From assembly GCA_016165875.1 (NCBI GenBank), contig JABBOT010000080.1, forward strand, positions 47,326,032 through 47,390,031: a stretch of 64,000 nucleotides of DNA. The letters are read 5' to 3'. This document shows, piece by piece, positions 23,311-33,000 of the stretch. Source of the DNA: Acanthopleura granulata. Its lineage: Eukaryota; Mollusca; Polyplacophora; Chitonida; Chitonidae. A model generated the notes under the pieces. That model saw nothing but the letters and a program-made list of their open reading frames with translations. It made no database searches and was not told the DNA's origin. The position numbers and the translations under genes were made by a program. Every line of letters starts with the position of its first letter. Position 1 is the first letter of the stretch.

Positions 23311-26300
23311 GTAAGCCTAGGACACACCTTGGACTAGGGACATCAAAGTAAGAAAAATATACAAGGTGTACAATGGAACAGGTTTTCCGTTTATTTTACT
23401 GCATTGTATCCTGTTACATGTATCAGTTGATCAGCTGTATCATGGGCCAACATATAGATTGGTGGAAACATAAACCTGATGGCAGTTATGTATGGAAAAT
23501 TTTTGAACACAGTACAGAATATTGACCATTCAAATAAATAAATAAATACGCTGGAAGTAATGAGAGGAAACTTGCATTTTCAGGTGAAGGATTTGCAGAT
23601 AAAGCCAGGAGAAGCAGTGTGTGCAGCGGCAGTGAACGGCCTGGGAGATGCGACTAAAGCAGACGGAAAAACACAGGATGGGGAAAAGGGTAATTAATAT
23701 AAAGCAAGACTAAGCTCAGCGTCATAGGGGGATTTCAGAATAGTTTCAAATTAGGGAATCTTGTCACTGTCTGCGAACAAGGGTTGTCAGACCAGTTACG
23801 AACTTCATGGCTTGGTCAGGCAGACTGGTTTTCTGCTTTTTTATACGGTACCAGGGGTTTTATTTTTGCTTCATCACTACAACCTAAATATTCTCCACCT
23901 ATAAACCTGCCACAGATCCAATGCAGCCTTGGAAACCAGCTGTGGGTGGAGTTGTTGATGATTATGATTTTTTTTCCAGCACCAACTGAAGAGGAAGCAT
24001 CTCTCTTGAGGAAACTGCTGCGGTCTAAACTGGTCACCAACAAAAATGACATAGAGGTGATGAGGAAAGACCCCAGTTCACCGCTGTACTCTGTCAAAAG
24101 CTTTGAGGCCCTGAATCTGTGAGTACTACGTCTTTAGTGATGCCTTTGTACACAATACATCAGCCTAGGCTTTTGTTCATTGTATTTAGAGAGTAACCTT
24201 CAGATTAGTTGTTCATTGTACTTAGTAACCTTCAGATTAGTTGTTCATTGTATTTAGAGAGTAACCTTCAGATTAGTTGTTCATTGTACTTAGTAACCTT
24301 CAGATTAGTTGTTCATTGTATTTGGAGAGTAACCTTCAGATTAGTTGTTCATTGTTACTTAGTAACATTCAGATTAGTTGTTCATTGTACTTAGAGAGTA
24401 ACTTTCAGATTGGTTGTTCATTGTACTTAGTAACCTTCAGATTAGTTGTTCATTGTATTTAGAGAGTAACCTTCAGATTAGTTGTTCATTGTACTTAGTA
24501 ACCTTCAGATTAGTTGTTCATTGTATTTGGAGAGTAACCTTCAGATTAGTTGTTCATTGTTACTTAGTAACATTCAGATTAGTTGTTCATTGTACTTAGA
24601 GAGTAACTTTCAGATTGGTTGTTCATTGTACTTAGAGAGTAACCTTCAGATTAGTTGTTCATTGTATTGTCTGAACATTAAAACCTTACTTGTTCAGTGT
24701 ACCCTCTGAATGTTATTGTAAAACCTTCAGATTACTTGTTCATTGTACTTAGAGAGTAACCTTCAGATTACTTGTTCATTGTACTTAGAGAGTAACCTTC
24801 AGATTAGTTGTTCATTGTATTGTCTGAATGTTAAAACCTTACTTGTTCAGTGTACCCTCTGAATGTTATTGTAAAACCTTCAGATTACTTGAATACAAAT
24901 GATACATAACAAGTGAGCATTTCAAAACTTTCTACATATTTGTATTCCAACTGCAGTTTCAAACTTGTTCTTATGAAGGGAAGTGTATGTATATTTTCAG
25001 CAAGCCTGAGTTGCTGAAGGGAGTGTATGACATGGGGTTTAATGCCCCATCCAAGATCCAGGAAACCGCTTTACCAACACTTCTAGCCGATCCGTAAGCC
25101 ACAACCCACATTGGATTAAAATATAAAATAGTATAAGAGTGGAACTAACTGTTAGGCATGATAGTCATAAATAAGTAAACAAGATTTGCCTTATTTTAAC
25201 AACTCCTTGGTTGGTTTAAAAGGGGATAGTTAATGGGTGAAGCTATTTTTAAGGTAAGATAGTCATTTACCAAAAAAAGAAAAAAGCAGAAATTATGGCC
25301 TGTTCTTTTTTTCAACCTCAGCCCAAGACTGCCAATGAAATCTGTTAAGTTCCCAGTTTTAGTGCTTTACAGAAACATATATATGGAAGTTGTATGTAAT
25401 AATTGTCGCTGGTTACTTACATGCTTTTCAGACCAGCAAACATGATTGCTCAGTCACAGAGTGGTACTGGGAAAACAGCAGCCTTTGTTTTGACCATGCT
25501 TAGCAGAGTGGATGCCTCACAGAAATACCCTCAGGTTTGTTAGAATAGTTGGCTGTCCTTGATAAGGCAGAGAGGGCCAGCCATAAAAATATGGTTATCA
25601 GGTGTTACCTGACCAACCGTTCAAAAATGGGCTTACTCTAAAGTTTTTATTAATATTTTGACAGAAGCTTTTTTTTTTCTCTCTGTTTTTGTTTCCTTTA
25701 AAGTCTGTATCTCTTTTTATGAGCCCGAAAAGAAAAGAAAGAATACCCTGCTCTCTGACCCTTGTTTTGATCATAGGGTCAGGTTGATTCCCAACAAACA
25801 GTTTGGTGTGGAACAAACAAAAGCTTATGATGATTCAAACCTATGTATAGCATTGATTAATGTCTTTATTTATGTCATTGGTGATGTATGCCGTACTCAA
25901 AATAGTTCACTTGTTTGATGGTAGCCAGCATTATCCGAGCAAAGCCCGGGAGGAAATCTGCGAGCAGGTTCGAACATAGAAGAGTCTTGAAAGCATGTTG
26001 TTGGGCCTCTCTGGCTCAGTCGGTTAGTGCACTAACGCAGCCAAATGACCGAAGCCTCCCACCAGTGCAGTTGTTGTGAGTTCAAGCCCAGCTCATGCTG
26101 GCTTCCTCTCCGGCCGTACGTGGGAAGGTCTGCCAGCAACCTGCGGATGGTCGTGGGTTTCCCCTGGGCTCTGCCCAGTTTCCTCCCACCATAATGCTGG
26201 CCGCCGTCGTATAAGTGAAACATTCTTGAGTACGGCGTAAAACACCAATCAAATAAATAAATAAACAAATGAAAGCATGTTGGTGAAAGCAAAATTTTTG

Positions 26301-29300
26301 ATGAAACAAAGAATAACTTCATATGTACAAAACATGGGTGACTTTCACCTGGATCCAGACAATATACATGGGTTTGGAGCGAAGAAATCCTGATCGTTTG
26401 CACTTACAACAGATATTTTGCTTCTTAAGAGTGATTTCTTCTTTCAAAACAACAACCCCTGATCTTGGGGTTATATGTTTAAATCTATGAGGTACATGTT
26501 TCTCTGGTATGCGTTTTGATATACACATGCATTTGCCAGGGATTTGGTCCTTACAGATAAATTTTATTTGAAAATGAAGTGGTCGATTTGAATGAGATTG
26601 TATATATTGGAGTAATAATATTCAGACTGTTGTATCATTAGCATTTCTCATGTGTAGTTTTGATTCACGTAGATGTTTAGTGAATGATCTGCCTTCTCTG
26701 TCACAGTGTTTGTGCCTGGCACCCACGTACGAACTAGCGCTACAGATTGGTCAAGTGACTGAGCAGATGGCCAAGCACATGACAGACGTTCGAATAGCAT
26801 ACGCCGTGCGGGGACAGAGGGGTTAGTCATCATGGGGTTTATTGATCTGTCATTGGAAACTGCTTACAGAGCAGTCCGTTTTCTCATGTTGACTCTCAGA
26901 ACAAAAGCAGAATAGTAATTTAAATTTTTTATAATACATGTAATGTTAAGTCTCATTTTGCTTTGTTCTAATTTTTTAGAATTTCAGAACTTTTTCATTC
27001 TCTTGATGGATTTCTTGAGTTGTTATGTTTCCAGAGATTGTTTCACATCTTATTCTTGTTCCTTGCATTCAATAGGTTTTATGTGTTTGCTTTGTTTCTT
27101 TTAAAATATTTGTCATGTAAAATACCATAAAAACATGGATAGACACTGAACTGTTTATCTTCAAATGTAACATATTTATAAGGGGTAGAGTCAATAGTTC
27201 GTAACAGAGTGATTCCACGTCTTTTTCTGGCTTCATTCATTAAAGTCTTTGCACTTCTATGATTGTCGTAAGTGTCAGCATATTGGGAGTTTGATGTCAT
27301 TGGCTGGTGTCTTTGAAATGATGTTCAAGTGAGACATCACTCTCATTCTTAGACCCCAGGCAAGCAAAACCAAAGTTTCCATGTAGGGACAGTTAGTTTT
27401 GTCATTAGTACTCTTTTTCTTGTCCTTGATACCTGTGTTCACTCGTGTGTGGACTGCTAACGAGTGTTACTTCTGTACTCATTCTTGGATTGTGTGTGTT
27501 TGTTGTCCGTACTACTTGTGTTGACGTGTGTGGTGTGTTTTTGTTGTCCAGTGTCCAAAGGTGAGAGGTTGGAGGAGCAGATCATCATCGGAACACCGGG
27601 CACCGTCATGGACTGGAGCATCAGGTTCAAGGTCCTTGACCTCAAGAAGATCAACGTGTTTGTGTTGGACGAGGCCGACGTGATGATTGCCACACAGGGC
27701 CATCAGGACCAGTCCATCCGTATACAGAAGTAAGGCTCCTGCCCACATCAACAGTCCCTCAAGGGTCGATCTCCTCACTACAAGCAACAGCGGGCAGACT
27801 TATCTCACACAGAATCTTATAATATTGAAATAAAAAAATACTCCACTAATTTTTCTTTTATTTAATGTTTGCATTTTGCTACAATATGACAATCCAGATT
27901 TGTACGCTTCACCTGTGGTCACTCAAGCTTTGAGTTTAATACAACCTGTACAGCATACTAGAGCCATCTGTGTGAAGCACATCAGAGTTTTTTTCAGTGC
28001 CATTCTCTGGCCGCTGATTTTTAGGTTGCTTTACATAACATTTTATTCCCACGTCTCGTCTTCTACTATCATGGCACTTGACAGTGGCACTTCTATCATA
28101 CTCTTTGAGCAAATTCAGGTCACATGTGGGAATGGTTGTCAGTTACTTCCATTCTCAAGTGTGGGATTGAGTACCAGTTGATCAAGTCAGGCTTGTAATG
28201 CTGCAAGAGCAGAAATTTCCGCCTTGTAGATGGTCTGTTGTAAGTAAAACTCACAGTTTTCAGTCATAGTCAGAAATTGTGCTTAACATAAAGGTAAAAA
28301 ATTAGAAGCAAGAAATTTTTGCGTCACATTCTGTGAGCTTTCAAAATCTAAGCTTCATCTAGTACGTCATGTCCAATGAAATAATGTTTAAATATCACCA
28401 GGTTGTATTTAGGGCTTTGTAGTGACTAGTTTTATTTTTATTTTTAAGGTTTGAGTGTTTTTAAGCGCCATGTGAAGGTGAGAAAATTTGAAAAAAAATG
28501 TGTACAAACTTTAATATGTTCAGACTTCTAAACGTGACAGTTTGTTTGTTTCAGAAATTTACGAAAGGACTGTCAGATGCTGTTGTTTTCTGCCACCTAT
28601 GATGCAGAGGTGATGAAGTTTGCTCAGGCTGTGGTGCCAGACCCAGTCAAGATTCGACTACGCCGTGAAGAAGAGAGCCTCGACAACATTAAACAGTTTT
28701 ACATCGAGTGCACCAGCCCAGAAGAAAAATTCAAAGCCCTGTCAAATATTTATGGCACAATCTCCATTGGTCAGAGTATGATTTTTTGCCATGTACGTCC
28801 ATTTTGTGTGTGTATTGTGTTTTGTTGCTTTATTTTTTAACTCAAAGGTGTAACGTTTGTCTGTAAGTTTTTACAACTTGAAGCTGAACTTTCTCAAATC
28901 TGTGGTTTTAAGGTTAAGTTTAATAAGGAATTATTGGTAGGTTAAAATTTGAAATCTTAGATCCATCATTTTTTCATTTTATACACAGAGCTAGATGCTT
29001 GAACCCCTTTCACAAAAATGAATCGTCCCAATATAGCTGAAGATAAGGCCACCTTAAAATGTCATGCTAAAATTGTAAATCTACAAAGTTTGGCGTGCAT
29101 GTATGCAGACTGTTCTCATGTCCAGTATGTGTTTGGTGTTACAGACGAGAAAGACGGCATCATGGTTAGCGGAGCAAATGACACGAGAAGGCCACGCTGT
29201 TGGCTTGTTGAGCGGTGAGCTGACGATAGAGCAGAGGGCGGCCATCATAAGCCGCTTCAGGGACGGCAAGGAGAAGGTGCTGATCACCACCAATGTCTCA

Positions 29301-29307
29301 GCTAGAG
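23236..29307 (+). CDS. DDX19: DDX19/DBP5 DEAD-box RNA helicase, C-terminal exon(s) missing
   Basis: DDX19 (yeast Dbp5) is the RNA-dependent ATPase at the cytoplasmic face of the nuclear pore that remodels mRNPs during mRNA export, working with GLE1 and NUP214. Nine exons splice in phase: 23236-23310, 23584-23689, 23980-24118, 25001-25093, 25432-25534, 26707-26821, 27552-27729, 28555-28792 and 29145-29307, giving 403 codons plus one base. Motifs in order: Q-motif region (~102-134), motif [11 protein letters not shown] (143-152), APTYELALQ (Ia), TPGT (225-228), DEAD (250-253), SAT (282-284), IFCH (IV), and TTNVSARG (start of V). The sequence then stops: the rest of motif V and motif VI (HRIGRTGR-type) and the end are absent. 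The human protein is about 479 residues, so roughly 75-80 are missing. A repeat with an assembly gap follows, so loss by misassembly is more likely than a truncated gene. Confidence 0.93.
23584..23689 (+). CDS. DDX19: DDX19 exon 2: variable N-terminal extension
   Basis: 106 bases encoding [20 protein letters not shown] and a Lys/Asp-rich stretch. This region is low in conservation across the family; placement rests on splice sites and matching phase (ends phase 1). Confidence 0.82.
23980..24118 (+). CDS. DDX19: DDX19 exon 3
   Basis: 139 bases: [20 protein letters not shown], then [20 protein letters not shown]. The (D/E)[12 protein letters not shown] stretch is diagnostic for DDX19/Dbp5. Donor GTGAGT at 24119; ends phase 2. 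Confidence 0.95.
24185..24890. repeat. 32/36-bp minisatellite in DDX19 intron 3
   Basis: Alternating units of about 32 and 36 bases with core TAACCTTCAGATTAGTTGTT and a CATTGTA(C/T)TTAG(AGAG) end, giving a 68-bp higher-order period. It degenerates after 24660. Confidence 0.92.
25001..25093 (+). CDS. DDX19: DDX19 exon 4: Q motif
   Basis: 93 bases: [20 protein letters not shown] then [11 protein letters not shown]. Contains the Q-motif Gln (SKIQ) that reads adenine. Ends phase 2. Confidence 0.95.
25432..25534 (+). CDS. DDX19: DDX19 exon 5: Walker A
   Basis: 103 bases: [20 protein letters not shown] to KYPQ. Holds motif I with the P-loop Lys151 and Thr152. Ends phase 0. Confidence 0.96.
25880..25986 (-). 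mobile_element. SINE family 1 3' fragment
   Basis: Complement of the SINE body and end (GCCGTACTCAA..TTCACTTGTTTGATGGTAGC..AAAGCCCGGGAGGAAA), in opposite orientation to the full element that follows. Confidence 0.6.
26001..26269 (+). mobile_element. Full-length tRNA-derived SINE (family 1) in DDX19 intron 5
   Basis: 269 bp with A-box CTGGCTCAGTCGGTTAGTGC, B-box GAGTTCAAGCCC, a body GGTCTGCCAGCAACCTGCGG, and the end CTTGAGTACGGCGTAAAACA with an AAAT-rich tail. A perfect 13-bp target-site duplication TGAAAGCATGTTG flanks it (25988-26000 and 26270-26282), so the insertion is recent. Confidence 0.94.
26707..26821 (+). CDS. DDX19: DDX19 exon 6: motif Ia
   Basis: 115 bases: [20 protein letters not shown] to IAYAVRGQR. 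Ends phase 1 at donor GTTAGT. Confidence 0.95.
26822..27551. other. DDX19 intron 6
   Basis: AT-rich intron; no repeat or coding signal recognised. Confidence 0.6.
27552..27729 (+). CDS. DDX19: DDX19 exon 7: DEAD box
   Basis: 178 bases: [12 protein letters not shown] (motif Ib) then [20 protein letters not shown] (motif II, Walker B DEAD). Acceptor TTGTCCAG, donor GTAAGG, phase 2. Confidence 0.97.
27730..28554. other. DDX19 intron 7
   Basis: Intron sequence. A 101-codon open frame (27876-28181) lacks similarity and splice context and is probably chance. Confidence 0.55.
28555..28792 (+). CDS. DDX19: DDX19 exon 8: motif III SAT to motif IV
   Basis: 238 bases: [20 protein letters not shown] (motif III), the inter-lobe linker ([20 protein letters not shown]), then IGQSMIFCH (motif IV). 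Ends phase 0 at GTACGT. Confidence 0.96.
29145..29307 (+). CDS. DDX19: DDX19 exon 9: last recoverable exon, motif V start
   Basis: 163 bases: [20 protein letters not shown], the LLSGE..EQRA segment, then [12 protein letters not shown]. Donor AG|GTACGA at 29308; ends phase 1. The family continues with an IDVxQV segment and motif VI, found nowhere downstream in this window. Confidence 0.95.
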
Positions 29308-29529
29308 GTACGAGCTCCACACAACTCAACTAACACGATTAGTTTGGGTAGATACCTGCCCAGGATTGACCTGGTCTTTGGTCATATCATTGGTAAATGA
29401 TAATAGATAAGACCATAATTTACAGCCACAAAAACAAAAAAACAGGAAAACTTTTGCTTATAACTGGCAGATTCTATTGTTTGACTCTTGTACAAGGCTG
29501 CTATAAATTTCTGGGCTGCTGTCGCTCAT

Positions 29530-29660
29530 GATAGTAATGCCTACCTCTGCCAGAGTGTATGGCCAGCACTGCCAGAGTGTAGGCCAATCACTGCCAGGGT
29601 GTATGCCAAACCCAGCCAGGGTGTATGGCCAGCACTGCCAGNNNNNNNNNNNNNACTGCT
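29530..29660. repeat. Minisatellite around the assembly gap
   Basis: About five ~20-bp units of the form CACTGCCAGAGTGTATGGCC with variants, broken by N characters. Unit number is therefore uncertain. Confidence 0.8.
29642..29654. other. Assembly gap (13 N)
   Basis: Thirteen N characters inside a tandem repeat (CTGCCAGAGTGTATGGCCAG-like unit). The small N count need not reflect the true gap size. Confidence 0.98.
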
Positions 29661-29934
29661 CTGTCAAGTAAGTGCTCGCTCTGTTCATTATCCTTAAAAA
29701 TCTCCTGTGCAGACAGTGTATTCTTACCTTCCCATATTTTGAGGGCTGAATGTTGTTGAAGACCCAAAACAAATTACTAGGGTGTAAAGCATACGCTAAA
29801 CCAGTTGTCGCTTTGCAGAACCTCAAAAATTCTCCAGAGTTAAGAAATGTAAGAGAAATATAAAAATAACAGGTGATTCACATTCACGTGTAAAGATAAT
29901 GAATAGGTAGTTTACCTGCTTGTATTTTACCCAG

Positions 29935-30004
29935 GGTGGACAACAACACGATGTTACATCTGATGCTGGATGTGTTTGAGAAGGAAGAGGAGCAGTTTAT
30001 CAAG
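29935..30004 (+). CDS. PLEKHM2: PLEKHM2 first visible exon
   Basis: 70 bases: one base of a split codon, then VDNNTMLHLMLDVFEKEEEQ and FIK. Acceptor TTTTACCCAG, donor GTTGGT. It needs a preceding exon ending in phase 2, which the DDX19 exon at 29307 (phase 1) is not. Confidence 0.88.
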
Positions 30005-33000
30005 GTTGGTCCATTCTTAGAGACACATTTATTGGGGGTGGGGAGGCTGGGAAGTTGGGGGGGGGGGGCGGGTGTACAGACATCTAGCAGGTTTGAGTTT
30101 AATATGTTAATATGCAAACCAGGTAAAAGGATATCCTGTAAATGACCTAAAATTTCAACCAAAATAGTGCATTCATGTCATAAAATGTTGGTGTTGGTGC
30201 CTGAGCTTATAGTTTTTCAGCAGAATATCATCCTACATTCCATACAATCCCCCAAAACACCATTCTAAAATCAAGACTTCTCTCAGAATCAGGAAAGAAG
30301 AGAAACTTCTTAAATTTTAGGTCATTTAGGGGTTGTTGAAATAATGGCATTGGTAGGGTTCACACTTACCATCACAGCATTGGGAATTTGACTAGTTAGA
30401 TCAGGCTGTGTTTCTGTTGTTGTAATTTGTTTGTTTGTTTTCTTTGTCTGATGGTTGACCCAGGTCCAGAGGCAAGAGGTTTGTCACAGAGCACATTAAG
30501 TATGTCTCAGTTGGTTAGCGCACTAGTACAGGGTAATGACCCAGAAGCCTGCCACAAATGCGGTCACTGTGAGTTCAAGTCCAGCTCATGCTGGTTTCCT
30601 CTCTGGCCATACGTTGGAAGGTCTGCCAGCAACCCCCGGATTGCCATGGCTTGCCTGCGGGCTCTGCTCGGTTTCCTCCCACCATAATGCAGGCCGCCGT
30701 GGTATAAGTGAAATGTTCTTGAGTATGGCGTAAAGCACCAAATGAAATAAAGGAATAAAGCCATTACCTATGTCTACGTTGAAACAAGGTTACAAGGAAA
30801 CATTGTTGTGATGTGACATGTGATAAAAAGTAATGTAATAACTGTGATGTTGATTTTTAGGAGGAAAAATATTGTCTGTCGAATACCTGGACAAGCCTTT
30901 GTCATGTTGTGTAGCATGTTCAGTCAGGACTGTTCTTCTTACCAGTGAGGGCTCAAATTTGTATCTGACTTGATACTCTGTTTTTACAGTTGTTCAGCAC
31001 ACGATCGGGTCACACAGAAGGGGAGACAACTCTGATAGCTCTCTTGGTCACTGACAAAGCCTTGTACCTGTTGATTAGAGCTTGCAGTGGCAACTTAAAG
31101 AAAGATGCGTCCATTCCTTATGAAGAGTTAGACTTCATTTCAGTGAGTTAAAAGCTCGTTGTTAAATTAGAAATATTCAAATTGAAAGAATAAGAAAATT
31201 TTTAATGAAAGATCTTAACAATGTAAGAACATCCTTCATTACTGTATTGGAACATCTGGTAAAGGAATCAACAGGCTGATATTGTTTTTGTTTTCATTAT
31301 CCATTATCCTTATTGATGTCACAATTTGTTGAAACCCTTTTAACTTTATACATGATATTAACGAGGGTGCAACCTTTGGTGGTTTTCTTTTTCCCCAAAC
31401 TCAAAGCATGTGTGTAAAGTTGAGTGGATGACCAATTGTTGTGATAGAGATCATGTAACTAACATGATAACGTTTTGTGGTATTGTTTTTTGTCTACAGC
31501 TCAGTGTGGGAGACCAGGTCATTCAGATTGTGTGTACTAATCGCCGCAAGCAGTTCTGGGTGACAACGGGAGATTCTGCTCTCACCAAGTGAGTTATATA
31601 TACACCGAAAATGTTTGGTCTGTGTGTTGGATTACTTTAATTCCTCCACCTTTTCGTACATGAAAGATTACATTTCCGTGCAATTTATGCACATTTTTAA
31701 TGTCATTTTGGAGACAAAAAGTATAATTTTTTCAGTTAACACAGAAAAATGCCCTCAGAATATGCTTGAATAAATACCTTGCAAACATGCAAAAAGGTTG
31801 AAGAATTACATTACAAGTGGTATGTGGATCTGAGGGCTATATTTTATGTTATAAGAATGAGTCTACTTTTGATTAGTTTGTTTTGTTACCAATTTGACAA
31901 AAGAGGCTTCAGTAAGCTTGACATAATAATGTGTTATAATTCTACATTGTAAGCTGTCTCTTGGATTACAATTACAAACAAATCAGTCATTTGATCCGAT
32001 TTACTATTCATATACGACAGGTGGAATGTCAGGAGTTTCATAATAGATGAAAGCAATCTGTGGCTTTCACAAGTACTATATGGCTCATCACCGTGGCCTT
32101 TCAGCCACGCCTTATGTCATGTTATTCACACAAGTACTGCATGGCTCATCACCGTGGCCTTTCACCCACGCCTTATGTCATGTTATTCACACAAGTACTA
32201 TATGGCTGGTCACCGTGGCCTTATGTCGTGGCCTTTCACCCACGCCTTATGTCATGTTATTCACACAAGTACTGCATGGCTCATCACCGTGGCCTTTCAC
32301 CCACGCCTTATGTCATGTTATTCACACAAGTACTATATGGCTGGTCACTGTGGCCTTTCACCCACGCCTTATGTCATGTTATTCACCCACGCCTTATGTC
32401 ATGTTATTCACACAAGAAAGTTGCCAGCTACGGTACCTTAGTGGCTAGAGTGTCTTGCTTGTAATGATTTATCGTAGGCTCAATCCCAAATGGAGTCATA
32501 CCTAAGACACCAACATTGGTGACCTTGGCACTTCCTAGCTGGGCGCTTAGCATAGGCCTGTGTGGTCTGGTCACGTCTGGTGTCTTCTGTGTGGTCTGGT
32601 CACGTCTGGTGTCTTCTGTGTGGTCTGGTCACGTCTGGTGTCTTCTGTGTGGTCTGGTCACGTCTGGTGTCTTCTGTGTGGTCTGGTCACGTCTGGTGTC
32701 TTCTGCATGGCATTCCAGCGAGGCAGTACTGTAAAAATTCCCGCTTTGGGTCTGGCCTGCCACAAGGAGACACTGTTGTGGTATGTGTGAAATCATGTGA
32801 AAATCGATGTTAAACCCAAGTCAAACTAACAAAGACAAACAGGGCAGTCGGTTTGACCGATGACTACACTCCTGGACACTGAAAGAAAAGGCTAAGCTGA
32901 CCTGTGTTTTGTTTTTGATCAGGTGTATTCTGCAGTGTGTCTCGGAAGCCATGGAATCTTCCTCCATGAATCTGCCCAAGCTGTCTGTGCTGACAGACGC

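Larger units (their letters stand above)
29308..29934 (+). other. Junction between truncated DDX19 and headless PLEKHM2
   Basis: This 627-base stretch carries no recognisable exon. It holds a short GC-rich minisatellite (about 29530-29660) interrupted by a run of 13 N. It sits exactly where the C terminus of DDX19 and the N-terminal majority of PLEKHM2 (RUN domain) should be, so a large piece is probably missing. Confidence 0.75.

Noticed and set aside
23784..23979. Upstream extension of the DDX19 exon 3 reading frame
   Set aside because: It is intron read-through; a clear TTTTTTTTCCAG acceptor at 23979 and family alignment place the exon start at 23980.
26032..26403. 123-codon minus-strand ORF in DDX19 intron 5
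   Set aside because: It runs through the SINE at 26001-26269 in antisense; similar short ORFs occur in other SINE copies (e.g. 30564-30764).
29145..30004. A DDX19-PLEKHM2 fusion protein
   Set aside because: The exon phases do not match and direct splicing gives TGA after nine codons.
32047..32464. 133-134-codon ORFs in a PLEKHM2 intron
   Set aside because: They are produced by the 61-bp tandem repeat in different frames.
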